Origin: Acanthaster planci
Lineage: Eukaryota; Echinodermata; Asteroidea; Valvatida; Acanthasteridae
Direction: 5' to 3'
Length of the DNA: 64,000 bases
NCBI RefSeq assembly: GCF_001949145.1
Contig: NW_019091360.1
Span: forward strand, 4,343,062-4,407,061
The position numbers and the translations under genes are program-made. The notes beneath the pieces were generated by a model that searched no databases, had not been told where the DNA came from, and saw nothing but the letters and a program-made list of their open reading frames with translations. This document shows, one piece after another, positions 49,701-60,219 of the stretch (position 1 is the stretch's first letter; each line of letters opens with the position of its first letter).

Positions 49701-52244
49701 AGGCCACCATTGTGCAATTTTCTCATTTAAAACGAGAAAAATGTCACTTTTCATGAAGTTTGCATTTGAATATTCAAATTTATAAGATAATATTAGAATA
49801 TTTGGTAATCTCGGCACAGCCCTAACTTGGATAGACTTACCCTTCAATATCAATATCTGTTTTACAGGCGTGCTGTTGAGATGGTTGAGTGTGATGTTAA
49901 GAGGCAACTACAGTTTAGCTGTAGATCACCAGGTGAGATTAAATAATGATGCAGTGATGTCAAATCAGTCAAGTAAAGAAGCTGTTTCAATCAGTTTCCT
50001 ACCAAGGCCTTAACACCGAAAAATGAAAAAATATGCCTTGGAATGTCATCTTTCCTGACTAGGGGTGTGCATTTGTGGGTATTTTTAGAACCGGGTACCC
50101 GTTTTTTGTTAACATCGGGTACCTATATTGCCAAGAATCCTATTTACACGCTGCATTCATAGAAAATAATCTCCAGTATTGAAGGAAGATTTGTTTTGCT
50201 GTTGATATCCATTTCTTGGTACATGTATAGACATGCTGAATTTGCTTGTAGAAAAACTTTGCTTATTTTTACGTAACTTTATAACATACCGGTTCTTTCA
50301 TTTTGGATCTGTTTTGGGTTTAGGGAGAAAAACTGGTCAGACTTCAAGTGCAACAGTGAGCAGTCATTCTGGGGTGAAGACAGTTGGTCTGAAGCAGGTA
50401 TCAAGTGTTATATCAGAGGTTTATGGGTCCAGTCTTACAACCAGTTCCAACCAATCTCAGACATTCCCTCTGCAGCAGAAACTGACGATATGTACTGTGC
50501 TCTTGATGGTACGAGGTGGCAAGTTCAAGGAAATCACTCTAGGAAAGGTAAGCATCTTTAAGACACTGGAGCCTGGTTTCTGTATCGACGTAGAGAGATA
50601 CAGAGAGCATTGCCTATTAGTTTTTGATGATATGCAATTTGTGCAATCATATGCAAACAGTGATGTGACAACTTTGCCGACTGTCTGCAATGAGTCCCCA
50701 AGTAGGCCTTTACCAATGTACACGCTGACATGACTGGCCTATGATATCTCAATGTGCACGCTGACATGACTGGCCTATGATATCTCAATGTGTAGCTGAC
50801 ATGACTGGCCTATGATATCTCAATGTGCACGCTGACATGACTGGCCTATGATATCTCAATGTGCACGCTGACATGACTGGCCTATGATATCTCAATGTGT
50901 AGCTGACATGACTGGCCTATGATATCTCAATGTGCACGCTGACATGACTAAAATGAAATAGTGTGGACAACTTATGTTGGTGAAATTTCCCAGTCTCTGC
51001 CAGTTTGAATAGCAGTGGGCATTGGCAATACGGCCTGTGCCTAATGTTTGTATAGGGGAGTGTTGGCTATGTACATTATGTTCATGGGCAGGGGATTGTC
51101 CAAGCCTATGTGTACATATAATGAACAAAAATGTATTTTTTGTGTCGGGAAATGTTCATTTTCAATAACATGTGTTGCCCTTACACCTAAGTTTATAACA
51201 CTAGATACTCGGTGTTTGTCCGAGAGTTTGTGAAAAAATTCACAAGCTTCAAATTGGATGGGACTTCAACCCATGACCTTCTGTTTACTAGTGCAAATGC
51301 CTCAACCACTCGATCACCAAGCTTGCAGGGGTTGGCTGGCTGGTCTGAGTCAGAAGTAGCAGTGGGTACCACAAACTATTTATAGTTTGCAGTACCTACG
51401 GAATAGTTTGGGGTGGCAACATCCATTGCAATATCTGACTCGGACCAGCCAGCTGACCCGGGAAGCTCATTGGTTGAGTGGTTAGACATCTGCACTAAGA
51501 CATACGCAGGTGGTTGTGGGTTAGAGTCCCACCTGATTAAGCTAAATTGCCTTGATCAGTGTATTTGCTGTTGTGTAATATCTACCAGACATACCGTGGA
51601 CTATTACTGTGATATGAAATAACTTTAAAATGAAATAGGTTGAAAATTCACAATGTAGTGGGGGGGGGTGTGTCTATGAGGGGCGGGGTACATGCTAGCA
51701 TATAGGGAGTTGTATCATTTTTGCTCATCATGAATAAAGCATTTGAACAGATTTTCACTTGTTTTTCTTTCAGTGTCATGAGACATACAGCAAAGTGTGT
51801 AAGGATAGACAGGTACCCGCTGTAGAGCAGTCTGAATTCCTGTCTCTCTGTCAGTTGGTTGAAAGCAGAGGTGTGATCGGTCTCAAGTTCTCCAAAGACC
51901 CCAGGCAGTCCAAGGTATTCACTTTACTATAACTGTCTTTTAGGGCTGTAACATTTTTGTGTTTTTTTTTCAAAATTTAACTTTTCAGAGATTAAATTTG
52001 GAATTGTATCAAGTCCCAAACAGAAGTATTCTTTTTGGAATCACACTCTTCATTTCCAAGAAAAGCTTTGATTTAGTTGGATTGGATTTGATTTGAGTGG
52101 GTTCTTTCTCATCTGTCTTGTCTGTTTTTACACCAACCCCAGATCAGATTGAAACTAAATGAGAATGAAGTGGAGGCTGCACTTCAGGACAAAGTTCTCC
52201 TGTCATCCATCTTACAAGGTGATGTCTTGACCAAGATGAGGTAA
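34424..52244 (+). CDS. CDC6: CDC6 replication licensing ATPase, 11 coding exons
   Basis: Joining 34424-34733, 36690-37037, 38672-38871, 42921-43093, 43497-43603, 44542-44681, 47988-48088, 49868-49932, 50324-50547, 51774-51914 and 52143-52244 gives 1911 nt, or 636 residues, all phases matching. The disordered basic N-terminus (1-220) carries seven full CDK sites (T25, T63, S95, S118, S170, S184, T211), a KEN box (124-126) and RxL motifs. The AAA+ core has Walker A GAPGTGKT (268-275), Walker B VLVLDEID (345-352), sensor 1 N383 in GVANALDLTD and sensor 2 R453 in GDVRKALD. A winged helix follows (about 490-636; VISEVYG, SFPLQQK-like, ITLGK). CDC6 loads MCM helicase onto ORC-bound origins in G1 in the nucleus. 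It is longer than human CDC6 (560 aa) mainly in the N-terminus. The introns hold LINE, MITE, minisatellite and inverted tRNA-like repeats. Confidence 0.96.
36690..37037 (+). CDS. CDC6: CDC6 coding exon 2 (CDK sites, KEN box)
   Basis: Residues 104-219 plus one base. SPRKMKKENIP combines a CDK site (S118), a basic patch and a KEN degron for APC/C-Cdh1. Further CDK sites are S170, S184 and T211. Donor GTGAGT. Confidence 0.88.
38672..38871 (+). CDS. CDC6: CDC6 coding exon 3 (Walker A)
   Basis: Residues 220-286. LPDRLLCRDKEL, then AGSLYISGAPGTGKTACLSQ, nearly identical to vertebrate CDC6 around the ATP-binding loop. Donor GTAATG, phase 0. Confidence 0.96.
40371..40722. mobile_element. TIR element with telomere-like CCCTAACCC ends, CDC6 intron 3
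   Basis: The left end TATAACCCTAACCCTCCC is mirrored by GGGTTGGTTAGGGTTAATA at the right. Inner hairpins of GGAGGATTT/AAATCCTCC type lie between. It has no coding capacity. Confidence 0.65.
42921..43093 (+). CDS. CDC6: CDC6 coding exon 4
   Basis: Residues 287-343 plus two bases. VIFVNCMSVRHSQGIYGKIL corresponds to the conserved NCMSL strand and following helix of the AAA+ core. Acceptor ATGCAG, donor GTAAGC. Confidence 0.94.
43497..43603 (+). CDS. CDC6: CDC6 coding exon 5 (Walker B)
   Basis: Residues 344-379 plus one base. VLVLDEIDHLDSKGQEVLYT and then FEWP, the CDC6-specific Walker B signature with catalytic Glu350. Confidence 0.96.
43738..44420. repeat. Diverged direct duplication flanking a MITE, CDC6 intron 5
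   Basis: About 150 bases at 43738-43890 (ACCACAAAGTGA..., GGCGTATTGTGTGTAC, AAACTATCCTGTA) recur with changes at 44276-44420. Between them sits the TIR element 43934-44165. Each unit is itself rich in CACAAAGTGAC inverted motifs. Confidence 0.7.
43934..44165. mobile_element. MITE with 25-bp GGGCCCAATTTCATGG inverted ends, CDC6 intron 5
   Basis: Left end 43934-43958 and right end 44140-44165 are inverted repeats with few mismatches; the inside is non-coding and partly palindromic. No target duplication is convincing. Confidence 0.8.
44542..44681 (+). CDS. CDC6: CDC6 coding exon 6 (sensor 1)
   Basis: Residues 380-426. GVANALDLTDRILPRLQAR contains sensor 1 Asn383 and the arginine-rich helix; CKPELLHFSPYSKDEL follows. 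Donor GTAAGT, phase 0. Confidence 0.96.
46440..47900 (+). mobile_element. Truncated LINE (CR1/L2-like) 3' end, CDC6 intron 6
   Basis: Broken frames at about 46470-46985 read like the C-terminal end of a non-LTR retrotransposon ORF2: TLIHAFISSQ, CNSLLYGLP, LHWLPV, RIDFKILML, then LGDQAF and LWNA. A stop and frame changes show decay. A tail GCGCTATATAAGTCAATCAA followed by TCATTATTAT at about 47874-47900 fits the LINE 3' end. Foldback repeats (47205-47453) interrupt it. Confidence 0.75.
47205..47453. mobile_element. Two adjacent related foldback elements inside the LINE relic
   Basis: Unit 1 (about 47208-47298) has arms ACTTTTGTTTCACTGGTCCCAG and its complement. Unit 2 (47299-47453) has outer arms TAGAGC.TTTTTGAAACGA and complement, plus inner ACTGGTTCCAG / CTGGAACCAG arms. 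Both start GGCTTAGACTTTT inside, so they are of one family. Confidence 0.75.
47988..48088 (+). CDS. CDC6: CDC6 coding exon 7 (sensor 2)
   Basis: Residues 427-459 plus two bases. LCARKVAAVAGDVRKALDVC is the lid helix with sensor 2 Arg453. Acceptor TTTGCAG, donor GTAAGT. Confidence 0.95.
49868..49932 (+). CDS. CDC6: CDC6 coding exon 8
   Basis: A short 65-bp exon for residues 460-481. RRAVEMVECDVK is the last helix of the AAA+ lid, followed by a linker. The junctions are TTTACAG and GTGAGA. Confidence 0.9.
50324..50547 (+). CDS. CDC6: CDC6 coding exon 9 (start of winged helix)
   Basis: Residues 482-556. A Ser/Thr-rich linker precedes VSSVISEVYG, FPLQQKLTICTVLLM and KFKEITLGK, the first helices of the winged-helix domain. 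Donor GTAAGC, phase 0. Confidence 0.92.
50717..50948. repeat. 36-bp minisatellite with alternating unit types, CDC6 intron 9
   Basis: Seven copies of GCTGACATGACT occur about every 34-37 bases; the rest of the unit reads GGCCTATGATATCTCAATGT. The junction before each copy is CAC, CAC, TAG, CAC, CAC, TAG, CAC, a three-unit higher-order pattern. Confidence 0.9.
51246..51545. mobile_element. Inverted pair of tRNA-like (SINE-type) modules, CDC6 intron 9
   Basis: On the minus strand TGGTGATCGAGTGG (A box, within 51300-51319) and GGTTGAAGTCC (B box, within 51257-51272), and on the plus strand TGGTTGAGTGG (A box, 51471-51481) and GGTTAGAGTCC (B box, within 51518-51530), have pol III promoter shape and spacing. 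The modules face away from each other, joined by inverted GGCTGGCTGGTC.GAGTCAGA arms and a central hairpin. Neither looks like an intact tRNA. Confidence 0.6.
51774..51914 (+). CDS. CDC6: CDC6 coding exon 10 (winged helix)
   Basis: Residues 557-603. CHETYSKVCKDRQVPAV, then EFLSLCQLVESRGVIGLK, the recognition helix and wing. Acceptor TTTCAG, donor GTATTC. Confidence 0.93.
52143..52244 (+). CDS. CDC6: CDC6 coding exon 11 (C-terminus)
   Basis: Residues 604-636 and the TAA stop. IRLKLNENEVEAALQDKVLL matches the CDC6 C-terminal strand and helix. Confidence 0.92.
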   Translation: MRLKLNENEVEAALQDKVLLSSILQGDVLTKMR

Positions 52245-53092
52245 CCAGGCTTCAGGTGTGATCTGCAATCTCATGTGTCATAGTGTGGGGCCAAGACTCT
52301 CCCCGATACCTTCTTTGGGAAGTAATCCTGCTGTAGTCTGCAACCTTCAGTCTCCTTCACTGAATGAGAGTTACGGCATAAGTGTCACCTTTGTTGAAAT
52401 CTAATTGGCAGGTGTATTCATCAGTGTGTGTGTACAGTTGGTATGCGATAGCCACAAGCTCTACTGAACAGATTAACAGCCATTTTGTTTCCAGGCACTA
52501 CTCTGTCTATAGACAGCTTTTCTTGTGAGAAGTAAATCCTGCCATGATTTGAACTCTCCACAGCATATTGGTTTTGGATTTTGTTGAATGCTGCTCTTTG
52601 TCCAGCCCATCTGTAAACACTGAACAGAATTTTACTTCGGCTTGGAAGTGGATATTCATTTTGCAGTTTTTTCATTTGTAGAATGAGTTTTGTCAGGTTT
52701 GGGGAAAAAATCCAGGCTTCTTCAAATGAAATGGTGAAACTGTAGTTTTGTATGCTTGGCAAATATTTTAGACTTTTACTGTACCTAGTTAAACCCTGAC
52801 ATGAATGTTTTCAGATAAAACCTGATTTCAGGCTTTTTGATGTTAAATGCTAGAATAATGTCAGGCCTTAGCTTCTCTAGTCTTATTTCCAGGCTCTGGA
52901 CAATATACCCTGACTAACACACTTGGTTAACTTGCTGATATTTTTCAACGTGACAAGACCCATGCAACATTTATCTCTTTATATACATGCATATGCACAT
53001 CACTGGCATGACGAGGACTTATAAAATGTGTGCCTCCCCAGGTGCCCCAGTTATAAATTCAACTCACTTGAGTCACAGATGATGTACAGAGA

Positions 53093-53098
53093 AATAAA
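53093..53098 (+). terminator. CDC6: Probable CDC6 poly(A) signal
   Basis: AATAAA lies about 850 bases after the stop, and a second AATAAA lies at 53131-53136. No closer canonical hexamer was seen. Confidence 0.5.
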
Positions 53099-53977
53099 GT
53101 CTTGATAAATGTCATGACACATTCTTTTGTAATAAAATAACTTTTTGAATGTAGCTTTTCAAGGCTGATTAATACTGAGTAGAGAATCAGAAAGAATTAA
53201 ATTCAAAAGTCCTTTTTCATGTATAGTGTTAGTGACAGTGCTATTTTAAAGTGAGTACATGTAATTGATATTATTCCCATTTCTTTTTTTTGTAAGACCC
53301 TTTTTGTTTAAACTTATTTTAATCCTGTCTTTTTAAGTTTGTGCGTAAAACTGATTCAGCTAGCATGTGATGTGAATAATAAAATAGCTTTTCAGTGAAT
53401 GATGATGAACAGATACAGCAAACAGAATACATGTAATTTCTTTGAAGTATAGTCCTGTATTGCTAGCTACTCAGCTCTCAAAGTAATCTCAGTATTCGAT
53501 CAAGGAGTGTTGCTTCATTTTATTATTTTTTTAATTTAGATATCAGGATGAGAAAACAAAGCCAGTCAAAAACAAGGCCAGTCAGAAACGAGGCCAGTTG
53601 GTTTGTTTCGAGCAAAGATTTTGGATATAACTCGCCAAGTTCGCTGAATATGTAATACCAAACGTGCATGTAGGGCAGTAGATCAGTGCAGCATGGTATT
53701 ACGCGAGTTTTGTTGACGCGACTAGGATAGACAGCGCCCTCAATATGTCATCATTTCACCTCAACGCTTATTTTCTACCATGCAAAGTACATTTATTAAG
53801 TTAAACGACAGATATGTAATAAACTGCAAGAATAGTAATTACAGCACAAACGGAAAGGGGAATTATTGTCACAAAAATTGGAGAAAAGGTGTTCAGCTGT
53901 CTGAAATAGGCCTAACTTCGTAGGCCTAAGTTGACACCTGGTTCTTTTTGCTTATTACAGCTGGGCAAAATAATGTG

Positions 53978-54146
53978 TAGCTTGACTTGTACTTATGGAC
54001 CGTGAAAGAGACTTGTGACTTGACTCGTGTTTAGACGAAATGATTTGTGATTTGAGTTGACTTGCCCTGTGACCAAATGACTTGTGACTGAACCTATATA
54101 ATGACTTTTGACTTGACTTGGACTTGCATATAATGACTTGACTAGT
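53978..54146. repeat. TGACTTG low-complexity patch
   Basis: Degenerate GACTTG/TGACTT words repeat irregularly over about 170 bases. This creates small serine/lysine-rich frames on the minus strand that are not genes. Confidence 0.75.
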
Positions 54147-55320
54147 TGCAAAAACTGGCTTGCTGCTACCTCTGTCATTTTCCATATCAAAGCTAAATGT
54201 TCCTTTTTAAATAGAAAAGAGTTCAGCCCAGCTTTCCAAAGTTTACTTTGAAAGAAGACGTAGGCCTACATGGATGCGGCCAAGGTCTATGCAACAACAA
54301 GTTGTACATTCCTGGCGTTCGAGCGGCCGACCAGTAGTGAACACAATCGAGCTGTTCGTGAACATAATACGAGAACAAGGCCGCGTTTCAATACTCAATT
54401 CGGCTCCGTCTCAGGCTTCAACTGTTTTTTAAATAGCTGACGGTTGAAGCTGTAAGCGCAGTAATTAGTTTAGTAGTGCCCCAAATCATCAAATAAGATG
54501 CAAGAGAGCCAGGAATTACGGTAATCCAATTTAATTTAAACGCTTCATGCCCACAATCGGGGATTGGTTTTCGGAACGAAGCCTGTGACGGAGCCCAAGT
54601 CGAGTGTTGGAAAAGGGCCCAAGTGCGTGCAGCTACCCGAACTCAGATTTTTTTGGCGCGAGTTGCTAGCCTAGCGCCCTCTTGCTACTTTTTTCCGAGC
54701 AGAGGGTTGACTTGTACCTGGACGTTCGCTTTACTGACGTTCACGTTCACTAAGCGCATGCGTACTAAATTTTAAAAAAGCCAGACCACACGAGGAGCTT
54801 TCTCAGGCGGTAAGTTTTTCATCACCAAAATGCTGTTCTCGCTCTCTTAATGACCCCAGGAATACTATATATTTGCGTCTCCTCATTCTGGGTACATTGT
54901 AGAATGCGAAACGTGTTAAGTGTATCATGCAAGATGAGTCTCATCCGGCTAATGACTACTTCAAGTTCATGCATGTAGGTAGATTCTACCTTCATGCTTC
55001 ATGTTCCTTCCAATCAATGTCTCGGAACATTTCGTGGTAGCAAGCGTTTTACAGAGAGTTATTATCCCTCTGCAGTTCGTGCTTACAATTTGTTTTAATT
55101 GTAATCTTCCCTGTGTATTTGGTAAGTTATGCAGTAATGTGTATTTTTAGGGCAATTTCCAATGTTTTTAACCTTTTTCATTGGCTGAATAAATATTTTA
55201 TCTTAGGGCTTGTGCACAGGGTTTATTCAACTTCATTATTTCAACTGTTAGGAATTGTATGGTGGAATCTTGCTGTCACTTTTGAAACTTAAAAGTGGAT
55301 GATTCCAACCCGTTACACAA

Positions 55321-55605
55321 ACAGTCAGTGGTATAGCCAAGGCATTTTATTGGGGCCCCGGGGGGTTGCCAGAGTCAATTTGCTGACAAGTAACTTGTTT
55401 GCCAACCTGATGTCATGTAAAATGGAAATCCATGGAATGCTACAAAATTTTATGCTTCAGGGGAAATCCGATGGCCAATGTATGTACATTTATATCATTT
55501 ATGTATCATTATGGATTCATTTGCCGATGAAGCATTGCTGACTGGAATTAATTGGGGGGGGTGGAGCTGCACCCCCTCCCCCATTTGCTACGACACACAC
55601 AGTCA
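55321..55605. mobile_element. Probable small TIR element with 7-bp flanking repeat
   Basis: ACAGTCA occurs directly at 55321-55327 and 55599-55605. The inner ends, GTGGTATAGCC and TTGCTACGACAC, resemble the GTGGCGTAGC terminal motif seen at 11305. The inside is G/C-tract rich and non-coding. Confidence 0.45.
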
Positions 55606-55813
55606 ATCTCACAGTGTTTCTTGTATTCATCTTCACAAAAAAGACAAATGACAGTTCATAAAAGGTAGGTATTTCTTTATTTCTAAAGGAAGGTACCACC
55701 ACAGGATGCAACACCTTTGCGCAGCAAGCTATATACAACCCTCGAATCCCGTTCTATGCACCACATGGATTATTCTCATGAGGACAACCAGATCATCCTG
55801 GCCGAAACGTTGA

Positions 55814-56365
55814 GTTGACACCAGTGTCATAGGTCTCGAGACCGGGTCTCGTTATCGAGACCATCTCAAGACCTTTTTTTGTGGATGTGGTCTTGGTCGC
55901 GTCCTATCCAAGTTGCGGTCTCGCAAGGGTTGGTCTCGGTGTCAAGTGTTGGTTTTGGTCTCGTATTTCAAAATCTCGGGTTTCCCCCCTCGAGACTACA
56001 GCAAAATGTGCATCTGTAGCTACCACTCATGAATGCACTTTCCAGCTGCTATATATTTCAGTTGAAACTAAGTGAAAATAGGCTTGGGAGTTCATGGTTG
56101 TAGGCCGATGTGTAATTCAACCATACACCTGCTTAATGGTATTGAAATAACAGAAGTCTGCCGCTCATTACAACTACATTGTATTTCCCAGAGGTAGTAC
56201 ATGTATATAATTTTGAAGTTTGGTCTCAGTTTGGAAGTCCAGGTCTCAGTCTCGATCTTCAGTAGTCTTGGTCTGGGTCTTGAAGGAGTGTGTCTCGGTC
56301 TTGCTCTTGGTCTTGAATGCCTTGGTCTTGGACATTAAGGTCTCGGCTACAACACTGGTTAACAC
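55814..56365. mobile_element. Non-autonomous hAT-like element with 8-bp target duplication
   Basis: The element 55822-56357 begins CAGTGTCATAGGTCTCGAGACC and ends GGTCTCGGCTACAACACTG. Its flanks GTTGACAC (55814-55821) and GTTAACAC (56358-56365) match at 7 of 8 bases, the duplication length of hAT transposons. The interior is filled with GGTCTCG/GGTCTTG words. There is no transposase. Confidence 0.75.
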
Positions 56366-57949
56366 TCACCAGTTCTCCAAAGAACCACACCTCTTCCAAA
56401 AGAGATTGATTCCATTGTGTACCACAAGCCAGCATCTCAAGGTGCGTGTACATACATGTATAAATTTCTTTTCATCAAAGTTGCTGTTATTTTATTAGTA
56501 GACTGCAAAATTTATCACAAAGTGAACAATCTTGTTTCCTTTAGACATGTTAAAAGCAAATTTCCATTCTTTCTGTCTTCATTCACAAAAAGTGATTTAA
56601 AGGCCATTGTACCTGGAGAAACCATTTCTCTTAATGATAATAGAGACTCCACCTCCGCTCACATATAGTGCCTGCACCAATTTTCTGAGCCATCATTGAG
56701 GAAAAAAATGAACTCCTAACAAATCTTGTATACCAAGGTAAAAAGCAAGATTTGAACAAGACAGGTTAGTTTAAAGGAGGGTCATCAAGCAATCTTTATT
56801 CTGAGTGGGAAATGCGATCACTACCATAGTAACAGAGTAATCCATCCTCGTGTTGAAGTTCTTACTTTTTTATCTAATAACATTTGGAGAAAATATTTGG
56901 CCTGGGGTGCTTTATTTTAATGTTCGATTAAAATGGAGGATGGAATTAACATTTGAAGTGGCAAGATTTATGGCAAGTTTAAGAAAAACTTTGGCTGCAG
57001 CCTTCCAGAGATTGCTAACACTAACAACAGACTGGCTGTGTAAAAGGACAAATGGAGTGTATTCAGACATATCAAACTGGAGCCTATCAAACTGGGTTGC
57101 CTCAATATAACGGAGGGTAACCTGAATGGAGGGTAATGCTGAAGGAATGTAACTCTCCTGGAAAATAGCCTTAAGTTGATGATACCAACCCAAGTGGATT
57201 TTTTTTAGTTTACAATTACATTTGATTCATAAGTTGGCCTGGCAATTAATATGTTTTAATATGTATAAATATTATCACCTTTCACCATGTACATGTATAA
57301 ATCTCTGCAAAATAAACAAAGGGATTTTCACTCCTCGGTAAATTTTATTGGCTGTGATTTCAACGCCCATAAAAAATGCTGACGTTTAAGACTTAATTAA
57401 CTCAAATTAAAGTTGAAAGATGAGCAAGGTCATCATTTTTCCAGATATCAGCCATGACTTTCCTCATTTTATCAGACAGTGGTAATTAATTCACTGCTGC
57501 TCACTTCTGGAGAAATAAACCCCCAAAGATGAACATTATCTAATGGTCCATGTTTTGAGGAGCCTGCCATATCAAAATTGCAGCTTGCATAAGTAATCAT
57601 GTGGACTGGGATCAAAACACAATATCTTTTGTTTCGTTATTTGTATCAAGAAGAAGTCCTGGGAGAGTTCTCTGGATTTTGAAACATCGAAGACATTTTA
57701 CTGGCAACGTTACACTCCTCAATTGGTAAGGAAACAGTTTATATTATGCTCTGATTTTAGCTTGATAATAAAAAGGTGTGTTCAAGATTTATATATATTC
57801 TTATGCATGTACAGTTCTGTAAAATCTGAACATGGCTTTTATCGTACTTATCTGTGAATGAAGGCAAAAGTTTTGGCCAGTCTTACTTGCTATTAATGGG
57901 TAACTAAGTTTTCCCATTTTACACATGCTCATTAGTCTGTCATCAAGTA
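56366..57949. other. Intergenic stretch, no gene seen
   Basis: Frames up to about 93 codons overlap on both strands at 56850-57193 without any recognisable domain. Nothing else is visible. Confidence 0.5.
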
Positions 57950-58196
57950 ATCTTCATGTCATATTTCCAATTTGAGAGTAATATATCCGTTGTAATATGT
58001 GAGAGTAATATGTACATTATATGTGTATATGAGATTTGATAATCGGAGAATGATCCAAACTGGACTTGGTGTCACCAGAAAGGGTTCATGTTTCTCTATC
58101 CATATTTCCAATTGGAGGAAAAAATCCAGGGATGAAGGCGATCGATAGTTTAAATTTGTGTCCGTGTTGTGTCCTATATTTTTTTTCTCCTCAATG

Positions 58197-58896
58197 GTAC
58201 ACATAGTAGTTAGACTGTTTTTGAAGGAAAGTTGAGTGATTGAGTATGAGACTAAATAATCTAAAATTGATCTGAATGGGCTAAATAATCTAAATAGATC
58301 TGAATGGGCTGACACATGGTAGCTGGACTCTTTTTGAAGCAAAGTTGGGTCATTGAATATGAGACTAATAATCTAACATTGATCCGGATGGGCTGACACA
58401 TGGTAGTTGGACTGTATTTGAAGCAAAGTTGGGTCATTGAGTATGAGACTAAATAATCTAAAATAGATCTGAATGGGCTGACACATGGTAGCTGGACTCT
58501 TTTTGAAGCAAAGTTGGGTCATTGAATATGAGACTAATAATCTAAAATAGATCCGAATAGGCTGACACATGATAGCTGGACTCTTTTTGAAGCAAAGTTG
58601 GGTCATTGAGTATGAGACAAAATAATCTAACATTGATCCAAATGGGCTGACACGTGGTAGTTGGACAGTTTTTAAAGCAAAGTTGGGTCATTGAGTATGA
58701 GACTAAATAATCTAAAATAGATCTGAATGGGCTGACACATGGTAGTTGGACTGTATTTGAAGCAAAGTTGGGTCATTGAGTATGAGACTAAATTATCTAA
58801 AATTGTTCTGAATGGGCTGACACATGGTAGTTGGACTGTATTTGAAGCAAAGTTGGGTCATTGAGTATGAGACTAAATAAAATCTAAAATTGATCC
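58197..58896. repeat. 84/85-bp tandem repeat, about 8 units
   Basis: GGGCTGACACATGGTAG recurs at 58306, 58390, 58475, 58559 (variant), 58644, 58729 and 58814, so the period alternates 84 and 85. Each unit continues with TTGAAGCAAAGTTGGGTCAT and GAGACTAA(A)TAATCTAA. The array keeps false minus-strand frames open. Confidence 0.93.
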
Positions 58897-59699
58897 AAAT
58901 GTGATCGAACCAAATCCTGTCATGTGCTGGATTGCTGCATCCAATCAAAATCAGTTTTGCACGGCCATGTACGACCTCATTGGCTTAATATGGAACATAA
59001 GGGCATAGCTTTTCGGAGATTGGCAAACATAACTTTAAATCAGAATATACATAAGCACAATTGGATGTACTTAGAATTTAAAATTGTTCTGCAGCGGAAA
59101 TGCCGTACTTTGCATGGTCTCTGTTGATTATTAGTGAATTTCCCACCATGTGCTTTTTACAACCATCGCGTGATGTGGAGCCACCATAAGTTTACTGTAC
59201 ATGTACAGTGTACGTTTACAATACATTGTGTTCCTGTACATACAGGCTTCTTGGTGCACATGTATGTGCAGAGCGCTAGAGCTGGGGCGGTATAACTTGT
59301 TATCCATTTTTCTTTATGTTTGCTTCTTTATCGATTTTTTTGCATGCATGGCTTTTTGGCTGCAGCACTATGGATGAGCCCCCTGAACTTTTGAGAACTG
59401 AAGTGGTTGAAATGACCCTTCAACACTGGACCAATGTCACCCACTTGAAATTTGAAAGTATGAAGTTTGAATTTGAAGTCGAGTGGGACTGGCAAGTTAT
59501 GGGGGGAGACTTATGTTGTTTGGTGTAGGGGAGCAAAGAATGCAGGGATTTTGATACCTGAGATTTGCCATGTGAGCAGGATGTTTTCTTTTTGTTGGTT
59601 TTCAACTGTATTTTATGATGTTTTTCTTTTTTCATGTTTTTACACAATACATTCCATTTGATGTTTAGGGGTTAAATGTCATTTGCTAGTGTGAATAAT

Positions 59700-59945
59700 T
59701 TCTGTTCATTAATTTAATGTATGTTTTTGTGTCAGATTTATTTTCGTGAATTTAATGTATGTTTTGTGTCAGATTTATTTATTTTCATTAATTTAATGTA
59801 TTTTTTGGTCAGATTTATTTCAGTTTCGTTAATGTATTTTTGTGTAAAATGTATTTTCTTTCTGTTAACTTTATTTTTTGTGTTAGATTTATTTTATTTT
59901 TGTTAATTTAATGCCTTTCTGTGTTTGATTTATTTATTTGCCATT
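59700..59945. repeat. AT-rich tandem repeat (about 40-46-bp units)
   Basis: TTAATTTAATGTATGTTTTGTGTCAGATTTATTT-like units recur about six times with decay. Frames through it are low-complexity Phe/Leu/Val runs. Confidence 0.8.
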
Positions 59946-60219
59946 TCATGAACCAATTCTTCCTTTTGCAATTACTTATTGTATATGTGTGTGGAAGACC
60001 TATTGGTGGCAGTTATTGAATGAACTATTTCCTTTCCTGGCATTTGTAATGTTTCTGTTCATGATTTCAGTGTATGTGTTATGCTTTGTCCAATGTCGCT
60101 TTATGCTTTATCTTGGAAAATGCCAAATAAATAATAGTATTTCCTCCATTATACATGTTAGTTAGTCTCTTTTTTTCAGAAAAGTGGAGTTTCTATTTTC
60201 AAGTTTAAATACTGTAGGT

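Larger units (their letters stand above)
53137..55813. other. Intergenic region, no gene seen
   Basis: No supported frame. It holds a TGACTTG-rich low-complexity patch at about 53978-54146, and a small TIR element at 55321-55605. AGCGCCCTC motifs, also seen in the dispersed repeat copies, occur at about 53734 and 54672. Confidence 0.5.

Noticed and set aside
59370-59500. Short segment MDEPPELLRTEVVEM, faintly like the PE-x-LRT motif of DEAH-box helicases, after a CTGCAG acceptor-like site
   Set aside because: The match is only a few residues; no other helicase motif or exon is nearby and the rest does not fit that family.
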